A DNA stretch of 64,000 bases from Klebsiella sp. BIGb0407 (GCF_024807845.1 NZ_JANUEQ010000003.1:62001-126000); one strand, 5' to 3'; numbered from the stretch's first letter, positions 8,248 through 18,709 are shown. The notes: a model not told the origin generated them from the sequence alone. Translations and numbers: made by a program.

Positions 8248-10566
8248 TTAACTGACCGCTGGATTAATCCGCAGCTCCCAGTCTTTCTCTTCCCAGCCAT
8301 GGGCATCAAAACGGCGGGAAAACTGTAGTGTCTTTCCGGTTAACTGTTCAGGTTTCAGTCGGACACCATAAATTCCGAGTCCCAGAGGAGTACTGTTTTT
8401 CTCTTGCAGAGATTGCCAGCCATCAAAACCATAGTGCAGGACAAAGGGTTCGCTGGCTTCAATCAGTAACTCAACACCTGAAGGCAAAACATCGCAGGAT
8501 AAATAATCGCGCCAGTGTCGCACCTCAGGCTGGGTCGGGTTTTCAACATAGCGTTGATATACAACATCCAGCCGCTCTATCGGCTTACCGCTTTCCTCGG
8601 CATAAATCAGTTTCACTAATTCAGCATGTGCCCAGTTAAGCGGCATCGCACTGCCGCTGGGGCGTCCCTTAATCAGGCCGCGCTCCGGAATATCAGCCTG
8701 ATCCCAGATTTGTTCGGGCAACATCCCCCCCATACTCGCTGAGGCTAACATGGCATTAATGTAGGGTTGAACATCTTCCCCGGAAGAAACGGCATAATGC
8801 CCGCGCTCACCACTGAGCAGTGGCCATAATCGTCCGATGCCGCTGCCATCAAAAGCCCGTCCATCATGGTGTTCACCATAACCGTCTTCGTTATAACGGT
8901 AATAATAAGGGCCCGCCTGCAAATCAACGCGTAGCAATTTATCGACTAATTTTGTGGTATCACAGATACGGCTATCCATGGCATCACGTAGTCCGAACCT
9001 CACCATGCAAAGATATTCCATCCCCAGAAGACTGCGGGTTTTGATAGTTTCTTCATGACGATTACGCAGAGTAACATGGCCATAGCGAGCTGAGTGCCAG
9101 GCCGGGTTCAAGCGAATATAGTGCCCTGCAATTTGATGCTCCCGGTCAAGTTCACTGTCATGAACATAGACCCAGGATTCAAGACGCTCATTCCAGTCAT
9201 CCGCCAGGGATAATGCATAATGTCTGTCACCGTCATCCACGAATCCCGACTCGGCACCTGCGACCAGAGCGGCAATACATACTGATAAGGTAAAGGGATT
9301 AATACCGGCATTTTCTTCCCAGCGGTCCTGCGGGCTGGACGGACCATGAAGCGCTATATAGGTTAATGCTTTTTGTACCATCTTCACGACAGCACCATGC
9401 ATATCACCTAACAGCCCCTCTTCATGCAGCTTGGCCGCAAACAACACCGGCAAAGCGACCTCATCTAGCTGGATCCCCTGCCAGTATGCTCGTCCGTCGG
9501 TATAATTATTCTGCATCCAGTGACCATCAGGCTGCTGAATAGCAATTAAATAAGCCAGTAAAGCGCGAACTTCTTCAATCAGCCCATAGGCGAGTAAAGC
9601 AAACCCGACTTCAACCGAGTCTCGAGGCCACACCAGATGATAGCCACCGGGATCTTTATGCGCATCTCCCCATGGCGTACTCAGACTGGCGACCATCGCT
9701 CCCGGAAAGGTGCGTCCTTCATGGGTTTTTAATACTGAAATAGAGGTTTTGATAGCATCAGCCAGGGGCTTTGACAGCGGTTTTTTTTGTGGGAAATCCA
9801 CATTTTTATGCCATTCAGTCCAGTGATGAATATACTGGTTTTTCGCCTGTGCAAAACCGGCAACAAGCGCGCTTTTTGCCAGGGTCATCGCCCCTTCCGG
9901 GTTACTGGCAAAGGCGAGCGCAAGAGTACCACTGTCACTGGTTAACTCGCCCAGCATGGCAATATTACCCGGCCCAGCCTGCGAGTACTCCCAGGTCATA
10001 CGTTGATGCTGACTAAAATCCTGCCAGCCATCAGAGGTGCCGACATAGCCAACGCTGCTTCGAGAAAATCCCTGATCTGCCGCCAGAAATAAACATTGAT
10101 TATTCTTTTCTGCCAGTAATCCCTGATCGGTCACATAGCCCGTATTATTATCCCCATCACCATCCAGATGCGGGGCTAATAACGGATACAGCTTCAATCC
10201 TTCGCCATCAAGCTGATAACGAATCAATAAAGCATCACGAACCGGGTCGGCGACTATTTCCAGTTCCAGACGATAGCGTTCATGTTCATGAACAATTGTC
10301 GGCAGGAGTAAATCAGCCGCTGGGGTACTCAGGCTGTAATTATGCACCCGTTTAATTTCTGACCAAAAATCATCGCCCGCAATAATAAAGCCTAAGTCTC
10401 TGATCTGTGGGGTACTGTTAGATGGCCAGTAGACTTCATTGAGGATACCGTAACCGACGCTGAACCAGACCCGGCCATTACCGAGTCCCGTTCCCACGAT
10501 ATCTTTCGCGCTACTGGTCCAGGTTGCTGCTCCTCCCGGAGCTCCCGGGGCAATATTTTCACTCAT
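8248..10566 (-). CDS. GH15 glucoamylase/glucodextranase-type glycosidase
   Basis: A 772-residue enzyme with an N-terminal beta-sandwich domain (about residues 10-270, glucodextranase N-type) and a C-terminal alpha/alpha-barrel of glycoside hydrolase family 15. Visible GH15 signatures are WPRDSVEVGFALLAYG, the general-acid region DRWEENAGINPF and the general-base region LLSGERGHY. Such enzymes release glucose from the non-reducing ends of alpha-glucans. There is no signal peptide, so it acts in the cytosol. The ATG at 10564-10566 overlaps the zwf TGA (ATGA), meaning translational coupling; an earlier in-frame start would lie inside zwf. Coupling to two oxidative pentose phosphate genes suggests that glucose units from internal glucan or imported oligosaccharide feed that pathway. 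The true substrate is unknown. Confidence 0.9.
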   Translation of the reverse strand: MSENIAPGAPGGAATWTSSAKDIVGTGLGNGRVWFSVGYGILNEVYWPSNSTPQIRDLGFIIAGDDFWSEIKRVHNYSLSTPAADLLLPTIVHEHERYRLELEIVADPVRDALLIRYQLDGEGLKLYPLLAPHLDGDGDNNTGYVTDQGLLAEKNNQCLFLAADQGFSRSSVGYVGTSDGWQDFSQHQRMTWEYSQAGPGNIAMLGELTSDSGTLALAFASNPEGAMTLAKSALVAGFAQAKNQYIHHWTEWHKNVDFPQKKPLSKPLADAIKTSISVLKTHEGRTFPGAMVASLSTPWGDAHKDPGGYHLVWPRDSVEVGFALLAYGLIEEVRALLAYLIAIQQPDGHWMQNNYTDGRAYWQGIQLDEVALPVLFAAKLHEEGLLGDMHGAVVKMVQKALTYIALHGPSSPQDRWEENAGINPFTLSVCIAALVAGAESGFVDDGDRHYALSLADDWNERLESWVYVHDSELDREHQIAGHYIRLNPAWHSARYGHVTLRNRHEETIKTRSLLGMEYLCMVRFGLRDAMDSRICDTTKLVDKLLRVDLQAGPYYYRYNEDGYGEHHDGRAFDGSGIGRLWPLLSGERGHYAVSSGEDVQPYINAMLASASMGGMLPEQIWDQADIPERGLIKGRPSGSAMPLNWAHAELVKLIYAEESGKPIERLDVVYQRYVENPTQPEVRHWRDYLSCDVLPSGVELLIEASEPFVLHYGFDGWQSLQEKNSTPLGLGIYGVRLKPEQLTGKTLQFSRRFDAHGWEEKDWELRINPAVS

Positions 10567-12002
10567 GGTTTCTCCTGGGGCACCAGTGAGCGCCATTTAT
10601 GACCGGGGCGCATAATGCGGTGCTGGGTATCAGGACCTTCAGTACCGGCCTTATAGAGATCGGGCATCCCGGTTTTCCAAGCTTCCAGAGCCGGTTCAAT
10701 CGCACGCCAGGCCCACTCAACCTCATCAAAACGTAAGAAATGGGCTCTTTCACCGTTAAGCGCATCTATCAGTAACTGCTCGTAGGCTGAGACTTCGTGC
10801 TGGCCTGGCTGGGCATAAGGTGCGCTGAGCGCAATATTATGCGTTTTGACATGCATCCCCGGTAACTTGGCGGTCATATGCATTTCCATGCCCATATCGG
10901 CACCCATACGGAATATCAGCCAGTTATTCTCCACCGTCAAATCTCCCGGAAGCGCGCCTGCTGGAGCTTTAAACTCGACCGCAATTTCGGCATAGTTATT
11001 GGTCAGACGTTTGCCGCTACGCAGATAGAAAGGCACCCCTTTCCAGCGCCAGTTATCAATTTCCAGTCTCAGCGCAGCAAAGGTTTCGGTATTGGTTTCC
11101 ACCGGTATACCGGGTTCATTGCAGTAATCAGCGACCGATTTACCCTCAACCACACCGGCACAATACTGACCACGAACGGCCCAGTCAGCAGGATTCATAT
11201 CATCGGTCGGACGAATAGACTTCAGCACTTCGACTTTGTGGTCACGCAGAATTTCACCATCCCAGCGCCCTAAGGGTTCAATCGCGGTCAGTGTCAGTAA
11301 CTGCATCAGGTGGTTTTGCAGCATATCGCGCATAGCACCAGATTTGTCGTAATACACTGCGCGATTTTCAACCCCTAAGGTTTCAGCATAGGTTATCTGA
11401 ACCTGTTCGATATGTGCTGCTTCCCAGACGGGAGCCAGTACCCGGTTAGCAAAGCGGAAAATCATCAGGTTTTGAGTGGCTTCTTTACCTAAGAAGTGGT
11501 CGATACGGTAGACCTGTGACTCGTCCCAATGGGAGTGAACTTGATTGCGCAGCTCTTCAGCCGTTGCCAGGTTAGTACCAAAAGGTTTTTCAATCAGGAT
11601 CCGACGCCAGTTATCTGACTCTTCTTTTGCTAATCCCGCTTCACCAATCGCCAATGCAGCCTGACCAAACAGCGTAGGAGGCAACGCCAGATAGAACAGG
11701 GCCGATCCCGTCACCTTACTCTCTAGCTGTTTTAACTCATTGGCTTCTAATGAGCCACTGACAAAATCCAGATGCTGGCTAAATTTCTGCCATTCAGCTT
11801 CGTCGAAGTCTTTGTCAGATTCAGTTAAAAAATCGTGAAGATGCTTTAAAAAATCATCCCGGTTCCATTTATCGATTGAATAACCAATGATATTTAAGGA
11901 AGGAATCAAACCCAGTTTATGAAGCTCAAACAGCGACGGCATTAAGAGTCGTTTGGTTAAATCACCGCTGGCGCCCAGAATGACGAGTGACATATTACTC
12001 AT
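10563..12002 (-). CDS. zwf: Glucose-6-phosphate 1-dehydrogenase
   Basis: A 479-residue enzyme of the oxidative pentose phosphate pathway. It shows the dinucleotide-binding start VILGASGDLTKRLL, the active-site signature RIDHFLGKE and an LRSGKRL motif near the C-terminal half. The start was set at the ATG at 12002, preceded by AAAGGAG and only 4 bases after the gnd stop; a longer reading would extend into gnd with no conserved sequence. Enterobacteria normally carry zwf elsewhere beside edd/eda, so this is probably a second, operon-bound copy, but that cannot be checked in the window. Confidence 0.95.
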   Translation of the reverse strand: MSNMSLVILGASGDLTKRLLMPSLFELHKLGLIPSLNIIGYSIDKWNRDDFLKHLHDFLTESDKDFDEAEWQKFSQHLDFVSGSLEANELKQLESKVTGSALFYLALPPTLFGQAALAIGEAGLAKEESDNWRRILIEKPFGTNLATAEELRNQVHSHWDESQVYRIDHFLGKEATQNLMIFRFANRVLAPVWEAAHIEQVQITYAETLGVENRAVYYDKSGAMRDMLQNHLMQLLTLTAIEPLGRWDGEILRDHKVEVLKSIRPTDDMNPADWAVRGQYCAGVVEGKSVADYCNEPGIPVETNTETFAALRLEIDNWRWKGVPFYLRSGKRLTNNYAEIAVEFKAPAGALPGDLTVENNWLIFRMGADMGMEMHMTAKLPGMHVKTHNIALSAPYAQPGQHEVSAYEQLLIDALNGERAHFLRFDEVEWAWRAIEPALEAWKTGMPDLYKAGTEGPDTQHRIMRPGHKWRSLVPQEKP

Positions 12003-12006
12003 GTTG

Positions 12007-13065
12007 TTATGCTCCTTTGTTTCCATCTGAGTCTGCTGTTTTTTCCTGATGTCCGCCAAAGGCATGGCGCATTGCAGACTGAATACGATCGGCGAATAAA
12101 TCATTACCCCGTGAGGCAAAACGTGAATAAAGTGCGCTGGTCAGTACCGGAGCCGGAACACCTAAATCAATAGCAGCCGTAGAAGTCCAGCGCCCTTCTC
12201 CCGAGTCGGATACGCGGCCTTCGTAGCTTTCAAGATCCGGGGAATGGTGCATTTCCTGAGCAATTAAGTCGAGTAACCAGGAGCCGACCACACTTCCCCG
12301 CCGCCATACCTCACTGATATCAGCAACCGGTAAGTTATATTTATAATATTCAGGGTGTTCAAGCGGGCTGGTTTCAGCATCAGCTTCAACGGTCTGCTGG
12401 CCCTGGTTTGCATGCTTAAGAATACTTAAACCCTCGGCATAAGCCGCCATCATGCCGTATTCGATGCCATTGTGAACCATTTTAACGAAATGACCCGCCC
12501 CGGTTTCACCGCAATAAAGGTAACCTTGTTCTGCCGGAGAAGGTGTACCCTTCTTGCCTGGGGTACGAGGAGCGCTGTCAACGCCCGGCGCCAGAGCACG
12601 GAATACCGGCTCGAGAAAGTCATAGCGGTCTTTCGGGCCACCGATCATATGGCAATAACCGCGTTCCTCGCCCCAGACACCGCCGCTGACGCCAACATCC
12701 ATATAATGAATCCCTTTATCAGCCAGCCCTTTTGCCCGACGGATATCTTCGGTGAAGTGCGAGTTACCTCCATCAATCAAGGTATCTCCTTTTTCAAGCA
12801 GCGGGAGCAAGGTTTCAATTACCGAATCAACCACCGCTGCGGGTAACATCAGCCAGATATGGCGAGGTGCAGGCAGGTTACGGATCATTTCTTCAATAGA
12901 GGTGTTAAAGATTGTCGTGGCTGGCACTAACTGTTTGCTATCCGGATTTTTGTCAAATACGACACATTGAATACCCGCCTGAGTGATACGACGTACCATT
13001 GCCGCGCCCATACGACCCAAGCCAATAAAGCCGAGTTGCTGACAAGTTGTAGCTGAAAGATTCAT
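12007..13065 (-). CDS. Short-form 6-phosphogluconate dehydrogenase, probably NAD-preferring
   Basis: A 352-residue enzyme of the short, decarboxylating 6PGDH type (GntZ/YqeC/GndA-like), about 115 residues shorter than the usual enterobacterial Gnd. It has the Rossmann motif GFIGLGRMGAAMVRR, the substrate loop GVSGGVWGEERG and the catalytic KMVHNGIEYGMM. An Asp follows the second beta strand (VVFDKN), where NADP enzymes carry Asn-Arg-type residues, so NAD preference is inferred. A GTG five codons upstream is possible, but the ATG at 13065 has a GGGGAAA ribosome site. It is the first gene of the operon with zwf and the GH15 gene. Confidence 0.9.
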   Translation of the reverse strand: MNLSATTCQQLGFIGLGRMGAAMVRRITQAGIQCVVFDKNPDSKQLVPATTIFNTSIEEMIRNLPAPRHIWLMLPAAVVDSVIETLLPLLEKGDTLIDGGNSHFTEDIRRAKGLADKGIHYMDVGVSGGVWGEERGYCHMIGGPKDRYDFLEPVFRALAPGVDSAPRTPGKKGTPSPAEQGYLYCGETGAGHFVKMVHNGIEYGMMAAYAEGLSILKHANQGQQTVEADAETSPLEHPEYYKYNLPVADISEVWRRGSVVGSWLLDLIAQEMHHSPDLESYEGRVSDSGEGRWTSTAAIDLGVPAPVLTSALYSRFASRGNDLFADRIQSAMRHAFGGHQEKTADSDGNKGA

Positions 13066-13490
13066 AGATGATTTCCCCACCGTCGAATATCGCCAAGAAA
13101 GGTTGATTCATTATTACCTCGCAACAAAAGCGAAGTATTCAGATTATGTATACAGCTTGTCGTCAGGCATCATAGTCGCCGCACTGACAAGCGTTCATGC
13201 TCTAAGGTTAGCAACATTTTTCCTGGTTGCCTCTTTGAGTTACCCGCGCACAGCTGAAAGAGGCGAGTGATTCTGTATTGCTACTCTATTGAATATATTG
13301 TGGGTTTGATGCAAAAACGTTGACAGAGATTATAGAATATGTCGGCTTCGAGAGAGGCTGGTAAACAAATAATCAACAATAATGAAATAACTAAAAGAGG
13401 CGGGACGCGCGCGAGACAGGACAGATGAACAAAGATGAGATAACCGATACCCCCGTTATTCTGGTGGTATCAGCCTGTTAGCAGCATTTT
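13066..13490. other. Leader/promoter region of the gnd-zwf-GH15 operon
   Basis: A 425-base non-coding stretch. A TATAAT hexamer reads on the minus strand at 13329-13334, but no good -35 box stands 17 bases from it. No RNA gene or conserved open frame was recognised. Its length leaves room for regulator binding or a long leader. Confidence 0.35.
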
Positions 13491-13511
13491 CGGGTGGTTT
13501 AAGACCACCCG
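13491..13511. terminator. Stem-loop after ybiT
   Basis: CGGGTGGT (13491-13498) and ACCACCCG (13504-13511) form a GC-rich 8-base-pair stem with a 5-base loop, 19 bases beyond the ybiT stop. The downstream U tract on the minus strand is poor, so it is a likely but imperfect terminator. Confidence 0.55.
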
Positions 13512-13529
13512 GGTTCACTTAAAGCACGA

Positions 13530-15125
13530 CTAATCGTCAATGCCTTTACTGCGCAGGTAATCTTCGTACCCACCAGTAAAGTCAATCACGCGCTCAGGGG
13601 TCATTTCCAGAACACGCGTTGCCAGTGAACTAACAAATTCACGGTCATGGGAAACAAAGATAAGCGTTCCTTCAAACATTTCCAGAGCCATATTGAGTGA
13701 TTCAATAGACTCCATGTCGAGGTGGTTCGTCGGTTCATCCATAATCAGGATGTTGGTACGCTCCATCATCAGCTTACCGAACAACATCCGTCCTTTCTCA
13801 CCACCTGAAAGAACCTTGGCCGGTTTTTTAATGTCATCCTGGCTAAACAACAAACGTCCGAGAATGCCGCGCACCGCTTGTTCGTCATCACCTTCTTGTT
13901 TCCACTGACTCATCCAGTCAAATACGCTGAGATCGTTTTCAAATTCGTATTCGTGGTCCTGAGCGTAGTAACCGATATTGGCATTTTCAGACCATTTAAC
14001 GGTACCGCTGTCTGGCGTCAGTTCACCCACCAGTGTTTTCAGGAAGGTCGATTTACCGATGCCGTTAGTTCCTAACACGGCCAGTTTTTCACCCACTTCC
14101 AGCAGCAGTTTGACATTTTTGAACAGTGGGCCGTTATCAAAACCTTTGGTCAGGGAATCAATTTCCAGCGCGTTACGGAACAGCTTTTTGTCCTGCTCGA
14201 AACGAATAAATGGATTCTGACGGCTGGATGCTTTGACTTCATCCAGTTTGATTTTGTCTATCTGACGAGCACGAGAAGTCGCCTGACGAGATTTAGAGGC
14301 GTTAGCACTAAAGCGACTGACGAAGGATTGCAGGTCAGCAATTTGTGCTTTTTTCTTGGCGTTATCAGACAACAGACGTTCACGAGCCTGGGTAGCTGCA
14401 GTCATATACTCATCATAGTTACCCGGGTAGACACGGAGTTCACCGTAATCCAAGTCGGCCATATGGGTACAGACCATGTTCAGGAAGTGACGGTCATGCG
14501 AAATAATGATCATGGTACTGTCACGCTCGTTAAGCACCTGCTCCAGCCAACGGATAGTATCAATATCCAGGTTGTTGGTAGGTTCATCGAGCAGCAGAAT
14601 ATCCGGGTTTGAAAACAAAGCCTGGGCCAACAGAACACGCAGTTTCCAGCCAGGAGCGACTTCGCTCATAGGACCGTAGTGCTGTTCTACCGGAATACCG
14701 ACGCCCAGTAATAGTTCCCCTGCACGAGATTCTGCGGTATAGCCGTCCATCTCACCGTAGATAACTTCAAGATCAGCAACTTTATAGCCGTCTTCTTCGC
14801 TCATTTCTGGCAGCGCATAAATACGGTCACGCTCTTGTTTGACTTCCCATAGCTCGCCATGTCCCATAATTACCGTATCCAGTACGGTATATTTTTCGAA
14901 GGCGAACTGATCCTGGCGCAACTTACCAATACGCTCATTAGGATCAAGAGAAACGTTACCAAGCGTAGGATCTAAGTCCCCGCCCAGAATTTTCATAAAG
15001 GTTGATTTACCGCTGCCATTGGCACCAATCAAACCATAGCGATTACCGCCGCCGAATTTAACGGAAATATTTTCAAACAGCGGTTTGCTGCCAAATTGCA
15101 TAGTGACGTTGCTGGATACTAGCAC
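13530..15125 (-). CDS. ybiT: ABC-F family ATPase YbiT
   Basis: A 531-residue ribosome-associated ABC-F protein with two ATP-binding cassettes: Walker [10 protein letters not shown] and [17 protein letters not shown]-type signatures, and [11 protein letters not shown] / [11 protein letters not shown] Walker B regions. The domains are joined by a charged linker ([21 protein letters not shown]). Length and sequence match E. coli YbiT (530 residues). ABC-F proteins act on ribosomes rather than in transport. The start codon is GTG with AGGA about 10 bases upstream. It is divergent from ldtB (ybiS), the same pairing as in E. coli, although the pair sits next to yohJ here. Confidence 0.96.
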   Translation of the reverse strand: MLVSSNVTMQFGSKPLFENISVKFGGGNRYGLIGANGSGKSTFMKILGGDLDPTLGNVSLDPNERIGKLRQDQFAFEKYTVLDTVIMGHGELWEVKQERDRIYALPEMSEEDGYKVADLEVIYGEMDGYTAESRAGELLLGVGIPVEQHYGPMSEVAPGWKLRVLLAQALFSNPDILLLDEPTNNLDIDTIRWLEQVLNERDSTMIIISHDRHFLNMVCTHMADLDYGELRVYPGNYDEYMTAATQARERLLSDNAKKKAQIADLQSFVSRFSANASKSRQATSRARQIDKIKLDEVKASSRQNPFIRFEQDKKLFRNALEIDSLTKGFDNGPLFKNVKLLLEVGEKLAVLGTNGIGKSTFLKTLVGELTPDSGTVKWSENANIGYYAQDHEYEFENDLSVFDWMSQWKQEGDDEQAVRGILGRLLFSQDDIKKPAKVLSGGEKGRMLFGKLMMERTNILIMDEPTNHLDMESIESLNMALEMFEGTLIFVSHDREFVSSLATRVLEMTPERVIDFTGGYEDYLRSKGIDD

Positions 15126-15294
15126 TGAGATGTCCTGAAGAATTTAAGTTGTCTGAGTTCTGAAATGTAGATTCTGCTCTATTATGCCACAAGCTGCGCA
15201 ATGAATCCGCCCGTATCTTCGCCCCCATCGGGTAAGAGGGATAAAAAAGTGCTCTTTAGTCGAGATCTGATTTCCTGAACGCAACCAATACCCT

Positions 15295-15300
15295 TATAAT
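15295..15300 (+). promoter_or_regulatory. Candidate -10 box for ldtB
   Basis: A perfect TATAAT stands 62 bases upstream of the ldtB ATG. The -35 region is weak (CCTGAA at a short 15-base spacing), so only the -10 element is called. Confidence 0.4.
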
Positions 15301-15362
15301 GCCCGAAAATCTGATCCCATTTTTATTCCACTGGCCAGCACGGTATAGACATCGCTCACATC

Positions 15363-16283
15363 ATGAATATGAAACTTAGTTCGCTTTTACTGCCTTTAGT
15401 CGTCGTCGCATTTTTCTGCAAATCTGCGCTAGCAGTGACTTATACTCTGCCCGCTGACGGCAGCCGCCTGATAGGTGAAAACCAGGTTATCGCTATTCCT
15501 GAAGGGAGCACCGCTCCACTGGAAGACTATGCGGCACAATACCAGATGGGTCTGTCCAATATGCTGGAAGCGAATCCCGGTATTGACCCCTATCTGCCGA
15601 AACCTGGAACCGTGCTGAATATTCCCCATCAGCTGATTTTACCGGATACTGTTCATGAAGGTATTATCATCAACAGTGCTGAAATGCGCCTCTATTATTA
15701 CCCGAAAGGTACCAATACGGTGATTGTTCTGCCTATCGGTATTGGTCAGTTAGGCACCGATACGCCGATAAACTGGACCACGAAAGTTGAGCGCAAAAAA
15801 GCCGGACCAACCTGGACGCCAACGGCAAAAATGCATGCTGAGTATAAAGCCGCAGGTAACCCGTTACCCGCCGTCTTCCCGGCTGGCCCGGATAACCCGA
15901 TGGGACTTTACGCGCTGTATATCGGCCGCCTCTATGCTATCCACGGGACTAATGCTAACTTCGGGATTGGCTTACGTGTGAGTCATGGCTGTGTACGTCT
16001 GCGTAATGATGACATTAAATTCCTGTTCGAGAATGTTCCGGTTGGTACGCGCGTTCAATTTATCGATGAGCCGGTTAAAGCGACAAGCGAACCGAACGGC
16101 AATCGTTATCTTGAAGTACACAACCCGCTTTCCACTACCGAAGAGCAGTTTAATTCAAAAGCTGTCGTTCCGGTTAAGCTGACCAGCGCTATCGTCAATG
16201 TAACCGGTCAGCCGGATGTTGATACGCATGTGGTTAATGAAGCCATTAATAATCGTTCTGGAATGCCGGTTCTTGTGAACTAA
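15363..16283 (+). CDS. ldtB: L,D-transpeptidase LdtB (YbiS)
   Basis: A 306-residue periplasmic enzyme of the YkuD family that attaches Braun lipoprotein to peptidoglycan. It has a signal peptide ([17 protein letters not shown]), a LysM-like segment (about residues 40-95) and the YkuD catalytic core with [11 protein letters not shown] and [11 protein letters not shown], where the Cys is the nucleophile. The length equals E. coli YbiS (306), and the C-terminal NNRSGMPV ending is conserved. Transcribed away from ybiT, it ends in a strong terminator-like hairpin. Confidence 0.94.
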   Translation: MNMKLSSLLLPLVVVAFFCKSALAVTYTLPADGSRLIGENQVIAIPEGSTAPLEDYAAQYQMGLSNMLEANPGIDPYLPKPGTVLNIPHQLILPDTVHEGIIINSAEMRLYYYPKGTNTVIVLPIGIGQLGTDTPINWTTKVERKKAGPTWTPTAKMHAEYKAAGNPLPAVFPAGPDNPMGLYALYIGRLYAIHGTNANFGIGLRVSHGCVRLRNDDIKFLFENVPVGTRVQFIDEPVKATSEPNGNRYLEVHNPLSTTEEQFNSKAVVPVKLTSAIVNVTGQPDVDTHVVNEAINNRSGMPVLVN

Positions 16284-16303
16284 TCCCGCCTGACTCTCGT
16301 CAT

Positions 16304-16336
16304 TGTCGGGCTTATAGCGTAACTATAAGCCCGACA
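16304..16336 (+). terminator. Stem-loop downstream of ldtB
   Basis: A 14-base-pair perfect stem (TGTCGGGCTTATAG / CTATAAGCCCGACA) with a 5-base CGTAA loop, starting about 20 bases after the ldtB stop. Only a short A/T stretch follows. Confidence 0.7.
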
Positions 16337-16596
16337 TAAAATGCCCCACCAGCGTTCATTCTCAATATCATCCTTCTTTCTTCACTCGACATCCCGTCAC
16401 TTGGCTATAACTTAAGTGCTACTCAGAAATAGTGCAGATAAGTGATAATGCCCGATGTACGCTATCATTCAGCGTATCGCATACCACAACACCTGAATAA
16501 CGTGAAGTATAATGACAGTAAATTGAGCGCGAGATCTCATAGAAAATCGGTGATTTTAATTGTATGATGAATGGGTATCTCGGGGGACAACACCTT
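16337..16596. other. Intergenic region upstream of yohJ
   Basis: About 260 bases with no gene. A small inverted repeat TACGCT/AGCGTA (16458-16476) is visible. The yohJ promoter should lie here but could not be placed with confidence. Confidence 0.35.
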
Positions 16597-16998
16597 ATGC
16601 ACAGCACAGTAAAAATTTTCTGGCAGTACCTGCGATCCTTTATCTTAATTTATGCCTGTCTTTATGCTGGCATATTTATCGCATCGCTACTGCCCATTGC
16701 TATTCCTGGCAGCATCATCGGTATGCTGATTATGTTTACCCTGCTCGCTTTGCAGATTATGCCAGCAAAATGGGTCAAACCCAGCAGCCACTTGCTGATC
16801 CGCTATATGGCTCTGTTGTTTGTGCCTATTGGGGTTGGGGTGATGCAATACTACGATGTACTGAAAGCGCAGTTCGGCCCGATTGTTATCTCTTGTCTGG
16901 TAAGTACACTGGTGGTTATGGTGGTCGTTGGCTGGAGTTCTCAGTGGGTTCACGGCAAAAAAGTGGTTGCCGGTGAAGAAGAGGAAGCAAATAAATGA
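16597..16998 (+). CDS. yohJ: LrgA/CidA-like membrane protein YohJ
   Basis: A 133-residue protein of four hydrophobic helices, matching E. coli YohJ (132 residues) from IWQYLRAF-like through GVGVMQYYD. LrgA-family proteins are holin-like and in Gram-positives influence murein hydrolase export; the enterobacterial pair has been linked to small-metabolite export. The start is the ATG at 16597 rather than 16564, because it matches the E. coli N-terminus. The stop overlaps the yohK start (ATGA), so the two are translated together. Confidence 0.93.
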   Translation: MHSTVKIFWQYLRSFILIYACLYAGIFIASLLPIAIPGSIIGMLIMFTLLALQIMPAKWVKPSSHLLIRYMALLFVPIGVGVMQYYDVLKAQFGPIVISCLVSTLVVMVVVGWSSQWVHGKKVVAGEEEEANK

Positions 16999-17690
16999 TA
17001 CACAATATTTGGTGGTCACTGCCCCTTACCATCCTGGTCTTTTTTGCCGCTCGCAAGCTGGCTATTCGCTACAAATCCCCTCTGCTAAATCCTTTGCTGA
17101 TAGCCATGCTGGTTATCATTCCTTTACTGATACTGACCAATACGTCCTATGACGATTACTTTCAAGGCAGCGAAGTTTTAAACGATTTGCTCCAGCCAGC
17201 GGTGGTTGCGCTTGCCTTTCCTTTATATGAGCAGCTCCATCAAATCCGTGCTCGCTGGAAATCAATTATCACCGTGTGCTTTATCGGCAGCGTAACGGCT
17301 ATGTGTACCGGGACCTCTGTTGCCTTATTACTCGGCGCATCGCCAGAAATTGCAGCCTCTATTCTGCCTAAATCGGTTACCACACCCATTGCGATGGCCG
17401 TCGGGGGAAGTATCGGCGGTATTCCGGCCATCAGCGCGATGTGTGTGATCCTGGTTGGCGTATTTGGTGCGGTATTTGGCCATTCGCTGTTTAATTTTCT
17501 GCGGATCAGAGCCAAGGCTTCCCGCGGATTAGCGATGGGGAGTGCTTCTCACGCTCTGGGCACAGCACGTTGTGCCGAAGTCGATTTTCAGGAAGGGGCT
17601 TTCAGCTCTTTAGCTTTAGTAGTGTGCGGGATTATCACCTCTCTGCTGGCGCCGTTTATTTTTCCCGTTTTATTGACACTCTGGGGATAA
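16995..17690 (+). CDS. yohK: LrgB-family membrane protein YohK
   Basis: A 231-residue inner-membrane protein, identical in length to E. coli YohK, with the LrgB signature [20 protein letters not shown] and the conserved [16 protein letters not shown] loop. Multiple hydrophobic helices span the length. The 4-base overlap with yohJ and the LrgA-LrgB pairing indicate one membrane complex. As in E. coli it precedes cdd, with a 129-base gap that holds a possible CRP half-site. Confidence 0.95.
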   Translation: MIHNIWWSLPLTILVFFAARKLAIRYKSPLLNPLLIAMLVIIPLLILTNTSYDDYFQGSEVLNDLLQPAVVALAFPLYEQLHQIRARWKSIITVCFIGSVTAMCTGTSVALLLGASPEIAASILPKSVTTPIAMAVGGSIGGIPAISAMCVILVGVFGAVFGHSLFNFLRIRAKASRGLAMGSASHALGTARCAEVDFQEGAFSSLALVVCGIITSLLAPFIFPVLLTLWG

Positions 17691-17744
17691 AATTTGCGGT
17701 TGATCCCGTATTTTTCATCATTATTTCATTAATTACATTAATAA

Positions 17745-17760
17745 TAAGAATTAGATCACA
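17745..17760 (+). promoter_or_regulatory. CRP-like site upstream of cdd
   Basis: TAAGA-N6-TCACA has one perfect CRP half-site and a degenerate partner, 60 bases upstream of the cdd ATG. E. coli cdd is controlled by CRP and CytR, which supports the reading. No clear CytR octamers were identified. Confidence 0.45.
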
Positions 17761-17819
17761 TATTAGCACTTAAGAGAACCGTACACTGGCTCCCCGTTAT
17801 CCTTGCTATGAGGCTAAAA

Positions 17820-18704
17820 ATGCGCTCACGTTTCGATTCCGCTTTCACTCAATTATCTGCTTCGCTTCAGACCGTTTTACAGCCACTGCTGGTCGATGAG
17901 CACTTCCCTGCGATGTTCACAGCCGCAGAGGTCGCACATATCAAGCAACACACTAATCTGAATGATAATGAGCTGGCCTTCGCCCTGCTGCCGCTTGCCG
18001 CTGCTTGTGCGCGTCCGGAAATATCGAAGTTTTATGTCGGTGCCGTTGCCCGTGGCGTCAGTGGTAATCTCTATTTTGGCGGGAATATGGAGTTTATCGG
18101 TAGCACTATGCAGCAAACGGTACATGCCGAACAAAGTGCTATCACCCATGCCTGGATGCGCGGTGAAAAAGCGCTTGAATCTATCACTGTTAACTATACG
18201 CCCTGCGGCCACTGTCGCCAGTTTATGAATGAGTTAAACAGTGGAACTCAGCTGCATATTCATCTGCCTGGTGTACCACCCGCTACGCTGGGTGACTACT
18301 TGCCGCATTCCTTTGGTCCGCGTGACCTGGATATTAAAACCCTGCTGCTTGACGACGAGGATCATCATCTGACTGTTGCTGGTGACGAAGTGACTCAGGC
18401 GGCGATTGTTGCCGCTAACCGTAGCCATGCTCCTTATAGTCAGGCTCCTTCCGGTATCGCGTTAGAAACTATTGACGGCAATATCTTTGTCGGTAGTTAT
18501 GCAGAAAATGCCGCGTTCAACCCTTCTTTGCCTCCACTGCAAGCAGCGCTGAATATTCTGTCTTTATCCGGGTATGAATACACGGATATTACACGTGCGG
18601 TACTGGTTGAACGTCGTGATGCCTCCCTGGTTCAATGGCCGGCAGTGAGTACAACACTGAATGCCATTGGTGTAACCAATATTAGTCAGACCCTGGTTGA
18701 TTAG
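17820..18704 (+). CDS. cdd: Cytidine deaminase
   Basis: A 294-residue homodimeric zinc enzyme converting cytidine and deoxycytidine to uridine and deoxyuridine, the same length as E. coli Cdd. The zinc and proton-transfer motif HAEQS (about residue 102) and the PCGHCRQF motif are intact. The C-terminal half is the degenerate second deaminase domain ([11 protein letters not shown]). An in-frame ATG lies at 17808, but the ATG at 17820 has an AGG ribosome site at the right distance and gives the E. coli-like start. Confidence 0.96.
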   Translation: MRSRFDSAFTQLSASLQTVLQPLLVDEHFPAMFTAAEVAHIKQHTNLNDNELAFALLPLAAACARPEISKFYVGAVARGVSGNLYFGGNMEFIGSTMQQTVHAEQSAITHAWMRGEKALESITVNYTPCGHCRQFMNELNSGTQLHIHLPGVPPATLGDYLPHSFGPRDLDIKTLLLDDEDHHLTVAGDEVTQAAIVAANRSHAPYSQAPSGIALETIDGNIFVGSYAENAAFNPSLPPLQAALNILSLSGYEYTDITRAVLVERRDASLVQWPAVSTTLNAIGVTNISQTLVD

Positions 18705-18709
18705 TCGTA

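Noticed and set aside
12003-12119. A longer Zwf start reaching into gnd
   Set aside because: The added residues are the gnd 3' end read in another frame and are not conserved; the ATG at 12002 has AGGAG.
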